Assembly: GCF_000935355.1 (NCBI RefSeq)
Contig: NZ_JXZC01000001.1
Coordinates: forward strand, 372,001-436,000
DNA: 64,000 bases
Source: Rossellomorea aquimaris
GTDB taxonomy: Bacteria > Bacillota > Bacilli > Bacillales > Bacillaceae_B
Direction of reading: 5' to 3'
Of this stretch, positions 26,235 through 35,554 are shown piece after piece. A model generated the notes under the pieces. That model did no database searches, was not told the origin of the DNA, and was given only the letters and a program-made list of their open reading frames with translations. Position 1 is the stretch's first letter. Every line of letters begins with the position of its first letter. Position numbers and translations under genes: made by a program.

Positions 26235-26816
26235 ATGATTTTTGCCCTTATACTCGTATTAGCATATTTATTAGGCTCCATTCCCTCAGGATTACTGATC
26301 GGGAAGACGTTCTACGGAAAAGACATTCGTGAGCACGGAAGCGGAAATCTGGGCGGAACCAACACATTCAGAACCCTGGGTGTGAAAGCCGGTATGATTG
26401 TTACAATCATGGATATTTTAAAAGGAACGGTAGCGACTCTCCTGCCATTGCTATTTGAGAGTGATGTACATATGTTATTAGCAGGGGTATTTGCTGTTAT
26501 CGGCCATATGTACCCTGTTTTTGCAAACTTCAGAGGAGGAAAAGCAGTAGCAACCTCTGCTGGTGTTCTTCTAGGCTATAATTACATCTTATTTTTAATC
26601 CTACTGGCCGTATTTTTTGTTTGCTTGTATGCAACCAAGTATGTGTCACTCTCTTCTATGCTGGCAGCGGTACTTGCCTTTGCGTACTCGATCTTCACTG
26701 GGGATATTCCACTTATTATCGTCGTAGGGATTCTGACCATTTTCGTTGTTTACAGACACCGGGCGAATATAGTTAGGATAAGAAATAAAACCGAACCAAA
26801 AATTAAATGGCTGTAA
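26235..26816 (+). CDS. plsY: Acyl-phosphate:glycerol-3-phosphate acyltransferase PlsY
   Basis: Membrane enzyme that transfers an acyl group from acyl-phosphate to sn-glycerol-3-phosphate, the first committed step of phospholipid synthesis. The three PlsY motifs are present: [11 protein letters not shown] (motif 1 region), [16 protein letters not shown] (motif 1/2) and [16 protein letters not shown] (motif 3). About 193 residues with five membrane segments. Of GTG 26229, ATG 26232 and ATG 26235, the last lies eight bases after AAGGAG and aligns best with homologues that begin with one Met. Confidence 0.96.
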   Translation: MIFALILVLAYLLGSIPSGLLIGKTFYGKDIREHGSGNLGGTNTFRTLGVKAGMIVTIMDILKGTVATLLPLLFESDVHMLLAGVFAVIGHMYPVFANFRGGKAVATSAGVLLGYNYILFLILLAVFFVCLYATKYVSLSSMLAAVLAFAYSIFTGDIPLIIVVGILTIFVVYRHRANIVRIRNKTEPKIKWL

Positions 26817-26890
26817 AAAAAAAGCGACCAAAGCACCAGGCTCCCTTTATCCTATGTGGGAGATCCTGGCTGTATAGGTCGCTTTTTTTA
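26817..26890 (+). terminator. Long branched terminator of plsY
   Basis: AAAGCGACC pairs with GGTCGCTTTTTTT, with inner pairs CCAGG/CCTGG and CCC/GGG. The interval 26891-27080 has no supportable gene. Confidence 0.88.
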
Positions 26891-27092
26891 TGGCTTGTTA
26901 AATGGAATAGGTATACCCTTTGATTCGTTAGAGAAAGATGATGGATATAAAAAGGCAAGTAATGATAAGGATTGCCGGAATAGTTTAATATTCACAAAAT
27001 ACGATAATATTCTTCAATATTTTCTTAAATATTCCCCGCTTTCCCCTATTATTTTGTAAAATAGAGGTAGATTTAAATAAAGGATGATGATT

Positions 27093-28259
27093 ATGAATAA
27101 AAAGCGATTAATGGCAGGGTTATTCCTTTGTATACCTTTACTCTTAGTGATTGGGTATCTTGTAAATAATCAATACTCAGACTGGAGAACCTCTGCAGAA
27201 GGATTGCAGGAGGAGAACCTTTACTCTTTGCTGCATACGACGAGAGAAGTTCAAGCCTCAGGGAAGTCGATGAAGTCCAGTGCTTCAATTGCCGCCATCG
27301 GTGATATCCTTCTCCATGACACAGTGTATAATGATGCGAAAGATGAAAACGGATATAATTTCACGCCTATGTTCTCTCCGATTAAGGACATGCTGGCAGC
27401 CCCTGATTTTCTGATTGCCAATCAGGAATCAACTCCGGCCGGTGTGGAGCTTGGAGTCTCCAGTTATCCCCTTTTTAACAGTCCTAAAGAGATTGTGAAA
27501 TCTTTACAGGACGTGGGGGTTGATGCGGTCACGACTGCCAATAACCATTCATTGGATCAAGGTGAAAAAGGGCTTCTAAGTGCAATCGACTATTATGAGA
27601 AGATATCCATGCCGTATGTGGGTGCGTTCAAAAGTCAGGAAGATAAGGAACGGATTCGTACCTTCAAGGTGAATGGAATCAAGTTTGCCCTGCTTTCCTA
27701 TACATATGGAACAAATGGAATACCGGTTCCAAAGGGGAAAGATTATTTAGTCAACCTGATCGACGAACAAAACATGATACAAGAAATTAAGAAAGCAAAA
27801 GGTATGAACATTGATTTAGTCGTATTGAGTTTGCATTGGGGGAATGAATATCAACGCTTCCCTACCGAGGAACAGGAAAGACTGGCAAATGTCTTAACCG
27901 AAAACGGGGTTGATATCATTTTTGGTCATCATCCACACGTCCTGCAGCCCATCCAAACGTATAAAACGAGTGATGGTCGTGATGCCGTTGTCATTTACTC
28001 TTTAGGGAATTTTCTTTCAGGACAGAAAGATGATTTCAAAGACATTGGAGGAATGGTTACGGTCCAAGTAGAAAAAACGATGAACCCTGGCGGCTCTAAG
28101 GTCACGTACCCTTCCATTGAATTTCAGCCCACCTTTGTGTCAGAGAATCATTACAATAATTACAGGATATACCCTCTAGATTTTGCTAATAACAACGGTA
28201 TGATCAGATATTCAGAAGAAGAAATGGTTTCACATATGGTGAATGGCTTACCTGAATAA
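27093..28259 (+). CDS. CapA-family metallophosphatase-like protein (PGA synthesis protein CapA type)
   Basis: 388-residue membrane-anchored protein: N-terminal helix at about 5-25, then a CapA domain with AAIGDILLHD, LIANQES, TTANNHSLDQGEKGL, VLSLHWGNEY and IFGHHPHVLQP, the metal-binding blocks of the calcineurin-like phosphoesterase fold. CapA/PgsA proteins take part in poly-gamma-glutamate export, but no capB/capC partners are nearby, so the role here is open. ATG 27093 is favoured over 27084 since AAAGG then lies nine bases upstream. Confidence 0.88.
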   Translation: MNKKRLMAGLFLCIPLLLVIGYLVNNQYSDWRTSAEGLQEENLYSLLHTTREVQASGKSMKSSASIAAIGDILLHDTVYNDAKDENGYNFTPMFSPIKDMLAAPDFLIANQESTPAGVELGVSSYPLFNSPKEIVKSLQDVGVDAVTTANNHSLDQGEKGLLSAIDYYEKISMPYVGAFKSQEDKERIRTFKVNGIKFALLSYTYGTNGIPVPKGKDYLVNLIDEQNMIQEIKKAKGMNIDLVVLSLHWGNEYQRFPTEEQERLANVLTENGVDIIFGHHPHVLQPIQTYKTSDGRDAVVIYSLGNFLSGQKDDFKDIGGMVTVQVEKTMNPGGSKVTYPSIEFQPTFVSENHYNNYRIYPLDFANNNGMIRYSEEEMVSHMVNGLPE

Positions 28260-28343
28260 TAAAAAGCAAAGTGATCCTATGCCTTCAATCTATGCTGTTT
28301 TGAAGAAAAGTCCCAATGTATTAACCGTGATTTTCTCAAATAC

Positions 28344-28380
28344 AAAAAAACGAGCTTCCACAATGGAAAGCTCGTTTTTT
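28344..28380. terminator. Bidirectional terminator between capA-like gene and small membrane gene
   Basis: AAAAAACGAGCTTTCC-type stem (28344-28358 with 28365-28380) with A and T tracts on both sides, between convergent genes. Confidence 0.92.
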
Positions 28381-28639
28381 AATGTCCACCAAATAGCAAT
28401 GAATTAAAGAATATGCCTCCAAGGGCTAAAATAGCCAATAAAGCATTGGCCATGAAAAAAGTACTGCGGCTCGCCTTAAAGAATAGGGTGACCATACCAT
28501 AGTAAATGAGTGCAGCAATGATTATGAAAGTTCCGGCTTCAATTTGATATTTGGCTTCATGCAATTGCAGGAATGTTAATACACTTAATCCGGCAAATAT
28601 AAATGCACCTATGTAATATAATAATGTTTGTGTATTCAT
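28379..28639 (-). CDS. Small membrane protein of unknown function
   Basis: 86 residues from ATG 28639, nearly all hydrophobic, with three predicted membrane segments (YYIGAFIFAGLSVLTFLQL, FIIIAALIYYGMVTLFF and ANALLAILALGGIFFNSLLF). AAAGG lies nine bases before ATG 28639 but touches the in-frame ATG at 28648, so the shorter start is preferred. No family recognised. Confidence 0.6.
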   Translation of the reverse strand: MNTQTLLYYIGAFIFAGLSVLTFLQLHEAKYQIEAGTFIIIAALIYYGMVTLFFKASRSTFFMANALLAILALGGIFFNSLLFGGH

Positions 28640-28769
28640 TTGTCTCATCCTTTATGATCGTAATAGTAGAAGTTCCGTCTTCTATATGTATATAATATGA
28701 AATGAACCCTTTTTTGTAAAGTTACATGAACCCTCTGGGAGAATACCTGTAGAGAAAGGAGTCTCATCG

Positions 28770-29060
28770 ATGAAGATACATATTTCAAAAGAAGCTCTTA
28801 CATGGTTTAAAGACGAAATGCTTGTAGAGGTAGGCGATCAAGTCCGTTTTTATGTGCGCTATGGAGGTTCCAGTCCTCTGCATGATAGTTTTTCATTAGG
28901 AGTGAATAAAGAAGAACCGGTGGATATCGGGGAACGGGTCGAAGTCGAGAATCGGGAATTTTTTATTGAAGAAAGAGATTTATGGTTTTTTGATGGTCAT
29001 GATTTGTACGTTGAGTACGACGATAAGCTAGAAGAACCTTCATATGAGTACAAAAAATAA
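28770..29060 (+). CDS. yneR: HesB/IscA-like protein YneR
   Basis: 96-residue protein of the HesB/YadR/YfhF family. It starts with MKIHISKEALTWFKDEM and has RFYVRYGGSSPLHDSFSLGV, but it lacks the three conserved Cys of true A-type iron-sulfur carriers, so a cluster-carrying role is doubtful. The order yneR-yneQ-yneP-tlp follows B. subtilis. Confidence 0.9.
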   Translation: MKIHISKEALTWFKDEMLVEVGDQVRFYVRYGGSSPLHDSFSLGVNKEEPVDIGERVEVENREFFIEERDLWFFDGHDLYVEYDDKLEEPSYEYKK

Positions 29061-29070
29061 GGAAGTATGG

Positions 29071-29095
29071 AAGGCTGGCATATGCCAGCCTTTTT
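29071..29095. terminator. Terminator between yneR and yneQ
   Basis: AAGGCTGGCATATGCCAGCCTT is a perfect palindrome followed by TTT; it separates convergent genes. Confidence 0.92.
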
Positions 29096-29402
29096 ATGTC
29101 CGGTTCAGAAAACGTTCAATATGGTCGTGCAGTCCCTCGGTAAGGAGAATGTCATATTGAATATCTCCTAAAAGATCGTAATGAGGAAAACCGTCTTCCC
29201 TCTGGTGGATCCATTCTTTTTTTAAACCATATTTCTTACCCCACCCAATTAATGTATCGATGTCACAACAGCCGACTTTCGTTACAGAGCGTGCATGGGG
29301 AAACCGGTCATCAAGCCAGTAATGAGTGAGAAATGCAATCTCTCCACGCTTTACACGCTGCTTCCATGCATGTAATTCATGTTTTGTAACCCCGAATGCC
29401 AT
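29094..29402 (-). CDS. yneQ: YneQ-like conserved protein
   Basis: 102 residues matching Bacillus YneQ in sequence and position. It is basic in the N-terminal half (WKQRVKRGEIAFLTHYWLDD) with a conserved VGCCDID segment. Function unknown. The ATG at 29402 follows AAAGGAAG. Its stop overlaps the shared terminator with yneR. Confidence 0.85.
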   Translation of the reverse strand: MAFGVTKHELHAWKQRVKRGEIAFLTHYWLDDRFPHARSVTKVGCCDIDTLIGWGKKYGLKKEWIHQREDGFPHYDLLGDIQYDILLTEGLHDHIERFLNRT

Positions 29403-29469
29403 GGAAGATCTTCCTTTCTATCATGCTTCAGTATGGGATTTTAAAAGGATCAACTCCTCTTTGTAGAAA

Positions 29470-29886
29470 TCACTTCTTAGCCTTTTCGTATGCTTCGTGC
29501 CAATGAGGGAACATCTTTCTAATCGATATTGGACGGAAGTTTTCCTGCTTGACGCAAACATGTTTCGATTGTCCCGTGATGGCCAGCTGGTTTTGACCGT
29601 TATAAATTTCGTAAGCATATGTAATGCGAAGCCCGTCATATTCCTCAATCCACGTTTTGATAAACGCTTTTTCCCCGTAACGAACCGGTGATTTATAGCT
29701 GACATTCAGGTCGATAACAGGTGAAAGAATCCCTTCTTTTTCAATATCAGCATACTTAAAGCCCAGATCTTCGATAAGTTGCGTTCTTCCTAATTCCATC
29801 CATACAAGATAATTGGCGTGATACACAACTCCCATTTGATCTGTTTCTGCGTATCTTACCTCGATGGTTTTTTCAGCAATTTGCAT
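29470..29886 (-). CDS. yneP: Acyl-CoA thioesterase YneP (hotdog fold)
   Basis: 138-residue 4-hydroxybenzoyl-CoA thioesterase-type protein. The catalytic signature VRYAETDQMGVVYHANYLVWME (residues 10-31) contains the active Asp in ETDQMG, and PVRYGEKAFIKTW is typical of the hotdog core. It hydrolyses acyl-CoA thioesters; chain-length preference is not predictable. B. subtilis has the same order tlp-yneP-yneQ. Confidence 0.92.
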   Translation of the reverse strand: MQIAEKTIEVRYAETDQMGVVYHANYLVWMELGRTQLIEDLGFKYADIEKEGILSPVIDLNVSYKSPVRYGEKAFIKTWIEEYDGLRITYAYEIYNGQNQLAITGQSKHVCVKQENFRPISIRKMFPHWHEAYEKAKK

Positions 29887-29994
29887 CCTTTACACCCTCT
29901 TCATCTAATCAGTATCCTACCTCATTTTAACATAGATGGAGAAAGCATTGAACAGATTGGTTCGGGAGTGAAATGGCGCCTGGTGTCTTTCTTA

Positions 29995-30048
29995 TGAATG
30001 AAAGAACCCGAACAGACAGGTCTCATTTGAGCCTTTTCCGTTCGGGTT
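29995..30048 (-). terminator. Terminator of sspN-tlp
   Basis: AACCCGAAC (30005-30013) and GTTCGGGTT (30040-30048), just after the tlp stop on the minus strand; tail TCTTTC. Confidence 0.7.
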
Positions 30049-30055
30049 GCAGGTA

Positions 30056-30283
30056 CTATTGCTCAGTTTGATGAGCTTCGTCTTTAATTTCGTTTCGGAA
30101 AGCTTGCAGGCTTTCCCGGCGACGTTCATTCTTATCTTTAATAGACTGAAGCTGCTCTTCACTATCGGTGAAAGCCATCGACTCCTCAGCCTTCTCCATA
30201 TTTTCAATCGTATGCTGAACCATACCTTGAAGCTTTTCTACATTATCACTGCGATCATCCGGATTCGGTTTATCCCATGCCAT
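30056..30283 (-). CDS. tlp: Small acid-soluble spore protein Tlp
   Basis: 75-residue forespore protein. The conserved Tlp core PNPDDRSDNVEKLQ, MVQHTIENMEKAEESM and ESLQAFRNEIKDE is unmistakable. ATG 30283 (MAWDKP) is chosen because AGGAGG lies eight bases upstream; the frame is open for 16 more codons. It follows sspN, as in B. subtilis where the pair is transcribed in the forespore. Confidence 0.95.
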   Translation of the reverse strand: MAWDKPNPDDRSDNVEKLQGMVQHTIENMEKAEESMAFTDSEEQLQSIKDKNERRRESLQAFRNEIKDEAHQTEQ

Positions 30284-30309
30284 CCTGCATTCCTCCTGCT
30301 GTTCGTTTT

Positions 30310-30322
30310 GAGGGACGGACCT
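30310..30322 (+). repeat. Copy of the dispersed 13-bp motif GAGGGACGGACCT
   Basis: Exact match, lying between sspN and tlp. Other exact copies are at 36849-36861, 48796-48808, 48838-48850 and 61700-61712. Confidence 0.8.
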
Positions 30323-30363
30323 TACGCCCAATCCCTTTTCATTTTGGGTCTGAAGGTAAGTGC

Positions 30364-30507
30364 TTATTCACCCTTTGTCTGGATGACTTGTGCATGCTTA
30401 CCCGATTTATCTTGCATCTGTTTCCCTTTGTTGCCGCCTGCAGCTCTTGATTGAGTTCCTATATGGTTTGGTGCAAAATGATTCGGACTTCCCTTTGAAT
30501 TACTCAT
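30364..30507 (-). CDS. sspN: Small acid-soluble spore protein N
   Basis: 47-residue protein starting [18 protein letters not shown] and ending [10 protein letters not shown], which matches the SspN pattern (xPSHLGTxxxxYxxNKGKKMxDxSGxxPxxIQTKGE). AAGGAGGGG precedes ATG 30507. It is the first gene of the sspN-tlp unit, made in the forespore as a minor DNA-independent spore protein. Confidence 0.93.
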   Translation of the reverse strand: MSNSKGSPNHFAPNHIGTQSRAAGGNKGKQMQDKSGKHAQVIQTKGE

Positions 30508-30612
30508 AACTTCCCCTCCTTACTAGTATGATTACCAAAATGGGAAGGAAGAAAAGACGTAATAATTGGCAGTATTATTTTCAAGGGCAAAAAAAATAAG
30601 CCTCGTAATTCC

Positions 30613-30759
30613 TTACTCGGCTTTGCCTATAGGGCGCTTTATTTCCAGTCTGGCATCGATTCGTTCTTCAATGGCATCCATGGCATCTTGATCTAGAAGG
30701 AGCTGCTTTTTATTTTCTTTTACAAGATCTGCAAATGATTTCTTCCTTGGTCTGCGCAA
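30613..30759 (-). CDS. FbpB-like small basic protein
   Basis: 48-residue protein read from TTG 30759: (M)RRPRKKSFADLVKENKKQ followed by LLLDQDAMDAIEERIDARLE. The RRPRKKSFxxLVxxNKxxLL pattern matches the FbpB family, small basic proteins that in B. subtilis are Fur-regulated helpers of the FsrA small RNA. GTGAGG lies at a fitting distance before the TTG; an in-frame ATG at 30780 would add seven residues with a poor ribosome binding site. No Fur box could be confirmed upstream. Confidence 0.7.
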   Translation of the reverse strand: MRRPRKKSFADLVKENKKQLLLDQDAMDAIEERIDARLEIKRPIGKAE

Positions 30760-30895
30760 TCCAATCGCCTCACTCTCCATTGTGATTTGTTATAAGTAGT
30801 ATATCCAAATGTCAGATATTTTAAACAAAGGTCACAATAGATAATTGAGTTTGGTTCAGGAATTGCCTTTTTAAAATCTTACAGAGGTCCGTCCT

Positions 30896-31483
30896 TCACT
30901 TGATTAGCGCAGAGAAGTCTTCAAGGGTGGTGATGGCGCCGATTTGTTTGTGGGTGATGGTCCCTTGTTCGTTGATGACGAATGTGGTTGGGACGGTCAG
31001 GATGTCGTAGGCGTTGTTGATTTTGTCGTCTTTGTCTAATAGGATCGGGAAAGTGAGACCCATTGCTTTTTGGTATTCTTTTACGTTGTATTGGGGATCG
31101 ATATTGATTGCCAGGACTTCAACGTTCTTTCCGTATTTCGTATAGAACTCCTGCATGACCGGCATTTCTTCTTTACATGGTGGACACCATGTAGCCCAGA
31201 AGTTAAGGATTACTTTCTTACCCTTTAATTCAGATAATGTGATTGATTCCCCCGATAAGCTATCCAATTTAAAGTCGATGGCTTTATCCCCCACATTTGG
31301 TCCAGGATAGTTCTCTACTGGAGTGGTTTCTGACACTTCCCCTTCTTCTATGTCAATTAACTGATCATATGCCTCAGCTTGCGGGAACGTGTTTTCTGAA
31401 AAGTAAGTAGGCTCTGACTTATTCTCAATATAAAACGTGAAGACTAATAATGCTACTAGCAAAATGCCGAAAATGGATTTCAA
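30896..31483 (-). CDS. yneN: Membrane-anchored thiol-disulfide oxidoreductase YneN (TlpA/ResA-like)
   Basis: 195 residues: signal-anchor helix at 3-18, then a thioredoxin-like AlkC/TSA-Redoxin domain with the active site WCPPC (Cys100, Cys103) and the cis-Pro loop TVPTTFVI. It acts outside the membrane, reducing disulfides of target proteins, as for cytochrome c maturation factors. B. subtilis yneN also sits next to citB. The stop is followed directly by an AGGTCCGTCC copy of the dispersed motif (30885-30894). Confidence 0.92.
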   Translation of the reverse strand: MKSIFGILLVALLVFTFYIENKSEPTYFSENTFPQAEAYDQLIDIEEGEVSETTPVENYPGPNVGDKAIDFKLDSLSGESITLSELKGKKVILNFWATWCPPCKEEMPVMQEFYTKYGKNVEVLAINIDPQYNVKEYQKAMGLTFPILLDKDDKINNAYDILTVPTTFVINEQGTITHKQIGAITTLEDFSALIK

Positions 31484-31595
31484 AGGAGTGTGCTCCTCTC
31501 ATAGAAATGATATTACTATCATCTTATGTTAGCTTGTCTCTAATTAGTCATCGAATTTAGTATGAGCTTTAAGCTAGTCAGTTGCATTGGGAAAA

Positions 31596-31624
31596 TAAAA
31601 AAGCCCCGGGAAGACCCGGGGCTT
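31596..31624 (-). terminator. Terminator of citB
   Basis: AAGCCCCGGG (31601-31610), AAGA, CCCGGGGCTT (31615-31624): GC-rich stem with TTTTTTATTTT on the minus strand. Confidence 0.95.
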
Positions 31625-31634
31625 AAAGGTTACA

Positions 31635-34346
31635 TTATGACTGTAATTTATTACGTAGAACCATTTGTAGAATTCCACCATGGCGGTAGTAGTCAACTTC
31701 TACATCGGAATCAAAACGGGCTAATACTTCGAACTCTGTTTTAGTACCATCTTCAGCTACAGCTGTAACTGTTAAGATATCACGAGGTTTAACATCGTTT
31801 GTAACATTGACAGAAATCGTTTCTCTGCCTGTTAATCCTAGAGATTCAGCGCTGTCGCCCTTCTTGAATTGAAGTGGAAGCACACCCATCATCACAAGGT
31901 TTGAACGGTGAATACGCTCATAGCTTTCTGCGATAACCGTTTTAATCCCAAGAAGATTTGTACCTTTCGCTGCCCAGTCACGGGAAGATCCCATTCCATA
32001 ATCTTTTCCTGCCAGAACAACCAAGCCAGTACCGTCTTGTTGATACTTCATGCATGCATCATACATAGGCATCACTTCATCTTCTGGCCAGTATGTTGTG
32101 AATCCACCTTCAGTACCAGGAGCAATTTGGTTACGGATACGAATATTTGCAAACGTACCGCGCATCATTACTTCATGGTTTCCACGACGAGAACCGTAAG
32201 AGTTAAAATCACGAGGCTCAACATTGTTCGCACGCAGGTATTTCCCTGCTGGAGTGTCTTTGCCGATCGCACCTGCAGGAGAGATGTGGTCTGTCGTTAC
32301 AGAGTCACCGAATTTCCCTACAACACGCAGTCCATTCAAACCTTGGATATCTTCAGGAGTTGGAGCTAAACCAGTGAAGAATGAAGGGTTTTGAATGTAA
32401 GTCGATGTTTCATCAAAGCTGTATAGCGGTTCATTGCTTGTTTGGATTTCGTTCCAACGCTCATTCTCAGAGAATACATGCTCATATTCTCTACGGAATA
32501 ATTCAGGTGTAACGGTTTGCTTCACTACGTCTTTCACTTCATCTTGAGAAGGCCAGATGTCTCTGAAGAACACATCATTACCATCTTTGTCTTTACCAAG
32601 TGAATCCTTTTGAAGATCGATGTCCACTGTACCAGCTAATGCGTATGCCACAACCAATGGTGGTGAAGCCAGATAGTTTGCTTTTACTAATGGATGAATT
32701 CGTCCTTCAAAGTTACGGTTTCCTGATAGTACTGAAGTTAATAATAGATCAGCATCTGATACTGCTTTTTCAATTTCAGGACGTAACGGACCAGAGTTAC
32801 CGATACATGTTGTACAACCGTAACCTACAAGGTTGAAACCGATATCTTCAAGGTATGAAAGTAATCCGGAGTCTCTAAGGTATCCTGTAACAACTTTTGA
32901 ACCAGGTGCAAGTGATGTTTTCACGTAGTCTGGAACATTCATTCCAAGCTCTACTGCTTTCTTCGCAACTAGACCTGCTCCCAGCATTACGTATGGGTTA
33001 GATGTATTTGTACAAGAAGTAATGGCTGCGATCCCGATTGCACCAGTAGGCATGGAAACATCTTGACCATCTGCCGTTGTGTACTTTGCTGTTTTATTGA
33101 TTTCAGACTTATCAAGTCCAAATCCTTGTACGCCTTCTTTAGCTGTAATGGATTTGTGGAACATTTCTTTCATGTCAGAAAGTGGAATTAAATCCTGTGG
33201 ACGTTTTGGTCCCGAAAGATTTGCTTCTACCACTGAAAGATCGATTTCCACTACATCTGTGTAAGTAGGCTCTTCTTTTTCAGGAGTGAAGAACATTTCA
33301 TTTTTCTTTAAGTATTCTTCAACCATCTTGATATGAGTTTCGTCGCGTCCAGTTAAACGAAGGTAATCCAATGATTCAGAGTCAACTGGGAAGAAACCAC
33401 ATGTTGCGCCGTATTCAGGTGCCATGTTGGCAATCGTTGCACGGTCTGCAAGTGGAAGCGTGGCTACTCCTGGTCCGAAGTACTCAACGAATTTCCCTAC
33501 AACACCCTTTTGACGTAGAACTTGAGTTACTTTAAGCGCTAAGTCAGTAGCTGTTGCACCATTTGGAAGTTCGCCAGTGAATTTTACACCGATTACTTCA
33601 GGGATTGGGAAATAGGACGGCTGACCAAGCATACCTGCTTCCGCTTCAATTCCACCAACACCCCAGCCAAGTACACCGATACCGTTGATCATGGTGGTAT
33701 GTGAGTCAGTACCAACCAATGTATCTGGATATGTTTCGAAGTCACCTTCTGTTGTTTCAACAGCGTGGACAACATTCGCCAGGTATTCTAAGTTAACCTG
33801 GTGAACGATTCCCGTTGCTGGTGGCACGGCACGATAGTTTTCAAATGCTTTTTGAGCCCAGCTTAAGAATTGATAACGCTCAGCATTACGTTCAAATTCA
33901 AGGTCCATATTTGTTTTTAATGAATCAGCTGTACCATATTTATCTACTTGAACGGAGTGATCAATTACAAGATCAACTGGTATTTCAGGATTGATCTTTT
34001 GTGGATCTCCACCAATATCAGCCATTGCTTTACGTAAAGACGCTAAGTCAACTACTGCTGGTACACCAGTGAAATCTTGAAGGATGACACGGGAAGGTTT
34101 GAATGGAACTTCCGCATCTTTCACTTCAGTTGAGCCCCAGTTTGCCAAATTTTCAACGTGGTCTTTGTTAATCACGCGTCCGTCAAATTGACGAAGTACA
34201 GACTCGAGCAATACCTTTACACTGTAAGGTAAGCGATTAATTTTTGTTACTCCTGCTTCTTCAAGCGCTTTTAAACGATAATAATGATAACGTTTTCCTT
34301 CTAGTTCGAAAGAAGATCGTGCATTAAATACATCGTTCTTTGCCAT
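31635..34346 (-). CDS. citB: Aconitate hydratase CitB
   Basis: 903-residue aconitase A/IRP-type enzyme that isomerises citrate and isocitrate in the TCA cycle. The [4Fe-4S] ligand segments are [10 protein letters not shown] and [13 protein letters not shown], and the C-terminal swivel domain shows [16 protein letters not shown] and [15 protein letters not shown]. The Gram-positive enzyme is known to bind RNA when its cluster is lost. Upstream it has a clear promoter and a CcpC-type dyad at the position known from B. subtilis. Confidence 0.98.
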   Translation of the reverse strand: MAKNDVFNARSSFELEGKRYHYYRLKALEEAGVTKINRLPYSVKVLLESVLRQFDGRVINKDHVENLANWGSTEVKDAEVPFKPSRVILQDFTGVPAVVDLASLRKAMADIGGDPQKINPEIPVDLVIDHSVQVDKYGTADSLKTNMDLEFERNAERYQFLSWAQKAFENYRAVPPATGIVHQVNLEYLANVVHAVETTEGDFETYPDTLVGTDSHTTMINGIGVLGWGVGGIEAEAGMLGQPSYFPIPEVIGVKFTGELPNGATATDLALKVTQVLRQKGVVGKFVEYFGPGVATLPLADRATIANMAPEYGATCGFFPVDSESLDYLRLTGRDETHIKMVEEYLKKNEMFFTPEKEEPTYTDVVEIDLSVVEANLSGPKRPQDLIPLSDMKEMFHKSITAKEGVQGFGLDKSEINKTAKYTTADGQDVSMPTGAIGIAAITSCTNTSNPYVMLGAGLVAKKAVELGMNVPDYVKTSLAPGSKVVTGYLRDSGLLSYLEDIGFNLVGYGCTTCIGNSGPLRPEIEKAVSDADLLLTSVLSGNRNFEGRIHPLVKANYLASPPLVVAYALAGTVDIDLQKDSLGKDKDGNDVFFRDIWPSQDEVKDVVKQTVTPELFRREYEHVFSENERWNEIQTSNEPLYSFDETSTYIQNPSFFTGLAPTPEDIQGLNGLRVVGKFGDSVTTDHISPAGAIGKDTPAGKYLRANNVEPRDFNSYGSRRGNHEVMMRGTFANIRIRNQIAPGTEGGFTTYWPEDEVMPMYDACMKYQQDGTGLVVLAGKDYGMGSSRDWAAKGTNLLGIKTVIAESYERIHRSNLVMMGVLPLQFKKGDSAESLGLTGRETISVNVTNDVKPRDILTVTAVAEDGTKTEFEVLARFDSDVEVDYYRHGGILQMVLRNKLQS

Positions 34347-34426
34347 TTCGATTCCCCCTCTAAACTACATCACACAATAAGTCGAAAAGTTTTCGTTCTA
34401 AACTAACGAACTTTTCTCACATTTAC

Positions 34427-34455
34427 ATCTTAATACAAGCGATTACATAAGTAAA
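34427..34455 (-). promoter_or_regulatory. Sigma-A promoter of citB
   Basis: On the minus strand TTTACT (34450-34455), 17 bases, TAAGAT (34427-34432). Start point near 34420, leaving a leader of about 75 bases. Confidence 0.75.
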
Positions 34456-34478
34456 TAACAATAAAGTTATTGTTTTTG

Positions 34479-34493
34479 ATAAGTTTTTCTTAT
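34479..34493 (-). promoter_or_regulatory. CcpC-type operator (ATAA-N7-TTAT) of citB
   Basis: ATAA GTTTTTC TTAT matches the dyad bound by the citrate-responsive repressor CcpC. Its centre is about 66 bases before the predicted start point, as in B. subtilis citB. A second imperfect dyad (ATAAC-N6-GTTAT, 34455-34470) overlaps the -35 region. Confidence 0.75.
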
Positions 34494-34670
34494 CTAAAAT
34501 AATAAACTCCTTTGGGTTTCTAGAAAAATATTGGTATAACAACATTTTTCCCCATGTCAAAACGTGTCGGCTGCCAGAAAATATTATTTTGAAAAAACAA
34601 ATCTGTTAGCCTTTCCCTCTAATAATGGGTAGATGATGGTGGCATTCTATCCTTATGGAGGTGTTCTACA

Positions 34671-34820
34671 ATGGCCAAACGTAAAGCTAACCATGTAATT
34701 AACGGCATGAATGCGGCAAAAGCACAAGGAAATGGTGCCGGTTACAATGAAGAGTATTCAAATGAACCATTGACTGAAGCTCAGCGTCAGTTTAATAAAA
34801 AACGCAAAACAAATCAGTGA
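34671..34820 (+). CDS. sspO: Small acid-soluble spore protein O
   Basis: 49-residue protein beginning [20 protein letters not shown] and ending [14 protein letters not shown], almost the same as B. subtilis SspO (CotK). TATGGAGG precedes the ATG. Divergent from citB, as in B. subtilis. Downstream, GGTGATGAAAC (34832-34842) can pair with GTTTCGTCACC (34872-34882), without a T tract. Confidence 0.96.
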   Translation: MAKRKANHVINGMNAAKAQGNGAGYNEEYSNEPLTEAQRQFNKKRKTNQ

Positions 34821-34932
34821 TTCATTTGTAAGGTGATGAAACGACCTGGGCTAAAAAGCGTGAACCAATCAGTTTCGTCACCTGCATATACACGCCTTCC
34901 TCTCTTCTCCCCTACCCTGTTTATGACTAAAT

Positions 34933-34975
34933 AAAACCCGCCCTGCAATTATTTAGCAGAGCGGGTTTATTCTAT
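34933..34975. terminator. Terminator between sspO and the coiled-coil protein gene
   Basis: AAACCCGC(C)CTGC and GCAG(A)GCGGGTTT around AATTATTTA, T and A tracts on both sides; lies between convergent genes. Confidence 0.85.
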
Positions 34976-34984
34976 ATTATTTCT

Positions 34985-35242
34985 CTATTGCCCATTTACT
35001 TCATCGACGATGGAAGACAAGTCTGATTTGAATTGTTGAAGCTGTGCTCTTTGTGTCTCTGAGGCCACTTCAAGTGCATTCTCGATTTGTTGATATGCTT
35101 CGTTTACTTCATTCTTCAAATGAGCCAGTTGTGAACCATAACTGGCTCCATCCAATACTAGTTCATTGATTGTATTCTGAATTTCAGTAACACTTTGTTC
35201 AGCAGCCTGAAAGGCCTGTTGCTTGTTTTTATGGTAAGGCAT
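34985..35242 (-). CDS. Small coiled-coil protein of unknown function
   Basis: 85 residues, almost entirely helical with heptad-like spacing (INELVLDGASYGSQLAHLK and VNEAYQQIENALEVASETQ), acidic and glutamine-rich. RBS AAGGAGAG precedes ATG 35242. It lies between sspO and sspP, so expression during sporulation is possible. No family recognised. Confidence 0.7.
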   Translation of the reverse strand: MPYHKNKQQAFQAAEQSVTEIQNTINELVLDGASYGSQLAHLKNEVNEAYQQIENALEVASETQRAQLQQFKSDLSSIVDEVNGQ

Positions 35243-35359
35243 GGATAATCTCTCCTTATTCTGAAATTAGCTTTTTTAGTATGGTCAAAACAGTTTGAAT
35301 TTATACCCATGAATAAACTGTTTTCCAACATAGCATTCTAAGAACAGGAGGGATGCTTT

Positions 35360-35497
35360 ATGAATAAAAATGATGGTAAAGACATGCGTAAGAACGCTCC
35401 GAAGCAGTCAGGACAGCCGGAGCCTTTAAGTGGATCACATAAAGTGAAGAATCGTAATCACACTCGACAAAAACAACATAGCCATCACGATATGTAA
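35360..35497 (+). CDS. sspP: Small acid-soluble spore protein P
   Basis: 45-residue basic protein with the SspP (CotL) block [20 protein letters not shown] and the C-terminal HSHHDM. AACAGGAGGG precedes ATG 35360. In B. subtilis sspO and sspP are adjacent; here a minus-strand gene separates them. Confidence 0.95.
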   Translation: MNKNDGKDMRKNAPKQSGQPEPLSGSHKVKNRNHTRQKQHSHHDM

Positions 35498-35506
35498 GCA
35501 ATAAAT

Positions 35507-35547
35507 AAGGGAGTGGGGAACTGTGATAACACAATCCACACTCCCTT
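35507..35547. terminator. Bidirectional terminator between sspP and selA
   Basis: AAGGGAGTG (35507-35515) and CACTCCCTT (35539-35547) with an inner TGTGATAACACA hairpin. Confidence 0.8.
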
Positions 35548-35554
35548 TAATCGT

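Noticed and set aside
26856..27059. 67-codon open frame after plsY
   Set aside because: Starts inside the plsY terminator and has no ribosome binding site.
29421..29705. 94-codon minus-strand open frame overlapping yneP
   Set aside because: Alternative frame of the yneP thioesterase gene.
34832..34882. Long hairpin after sspO as a tRNA-Sec or terminator
   Set aside because: Eleven-base stem but no TTCGA-type T-loop, no CCA or acceptor features and no T tract; only a possible structure.
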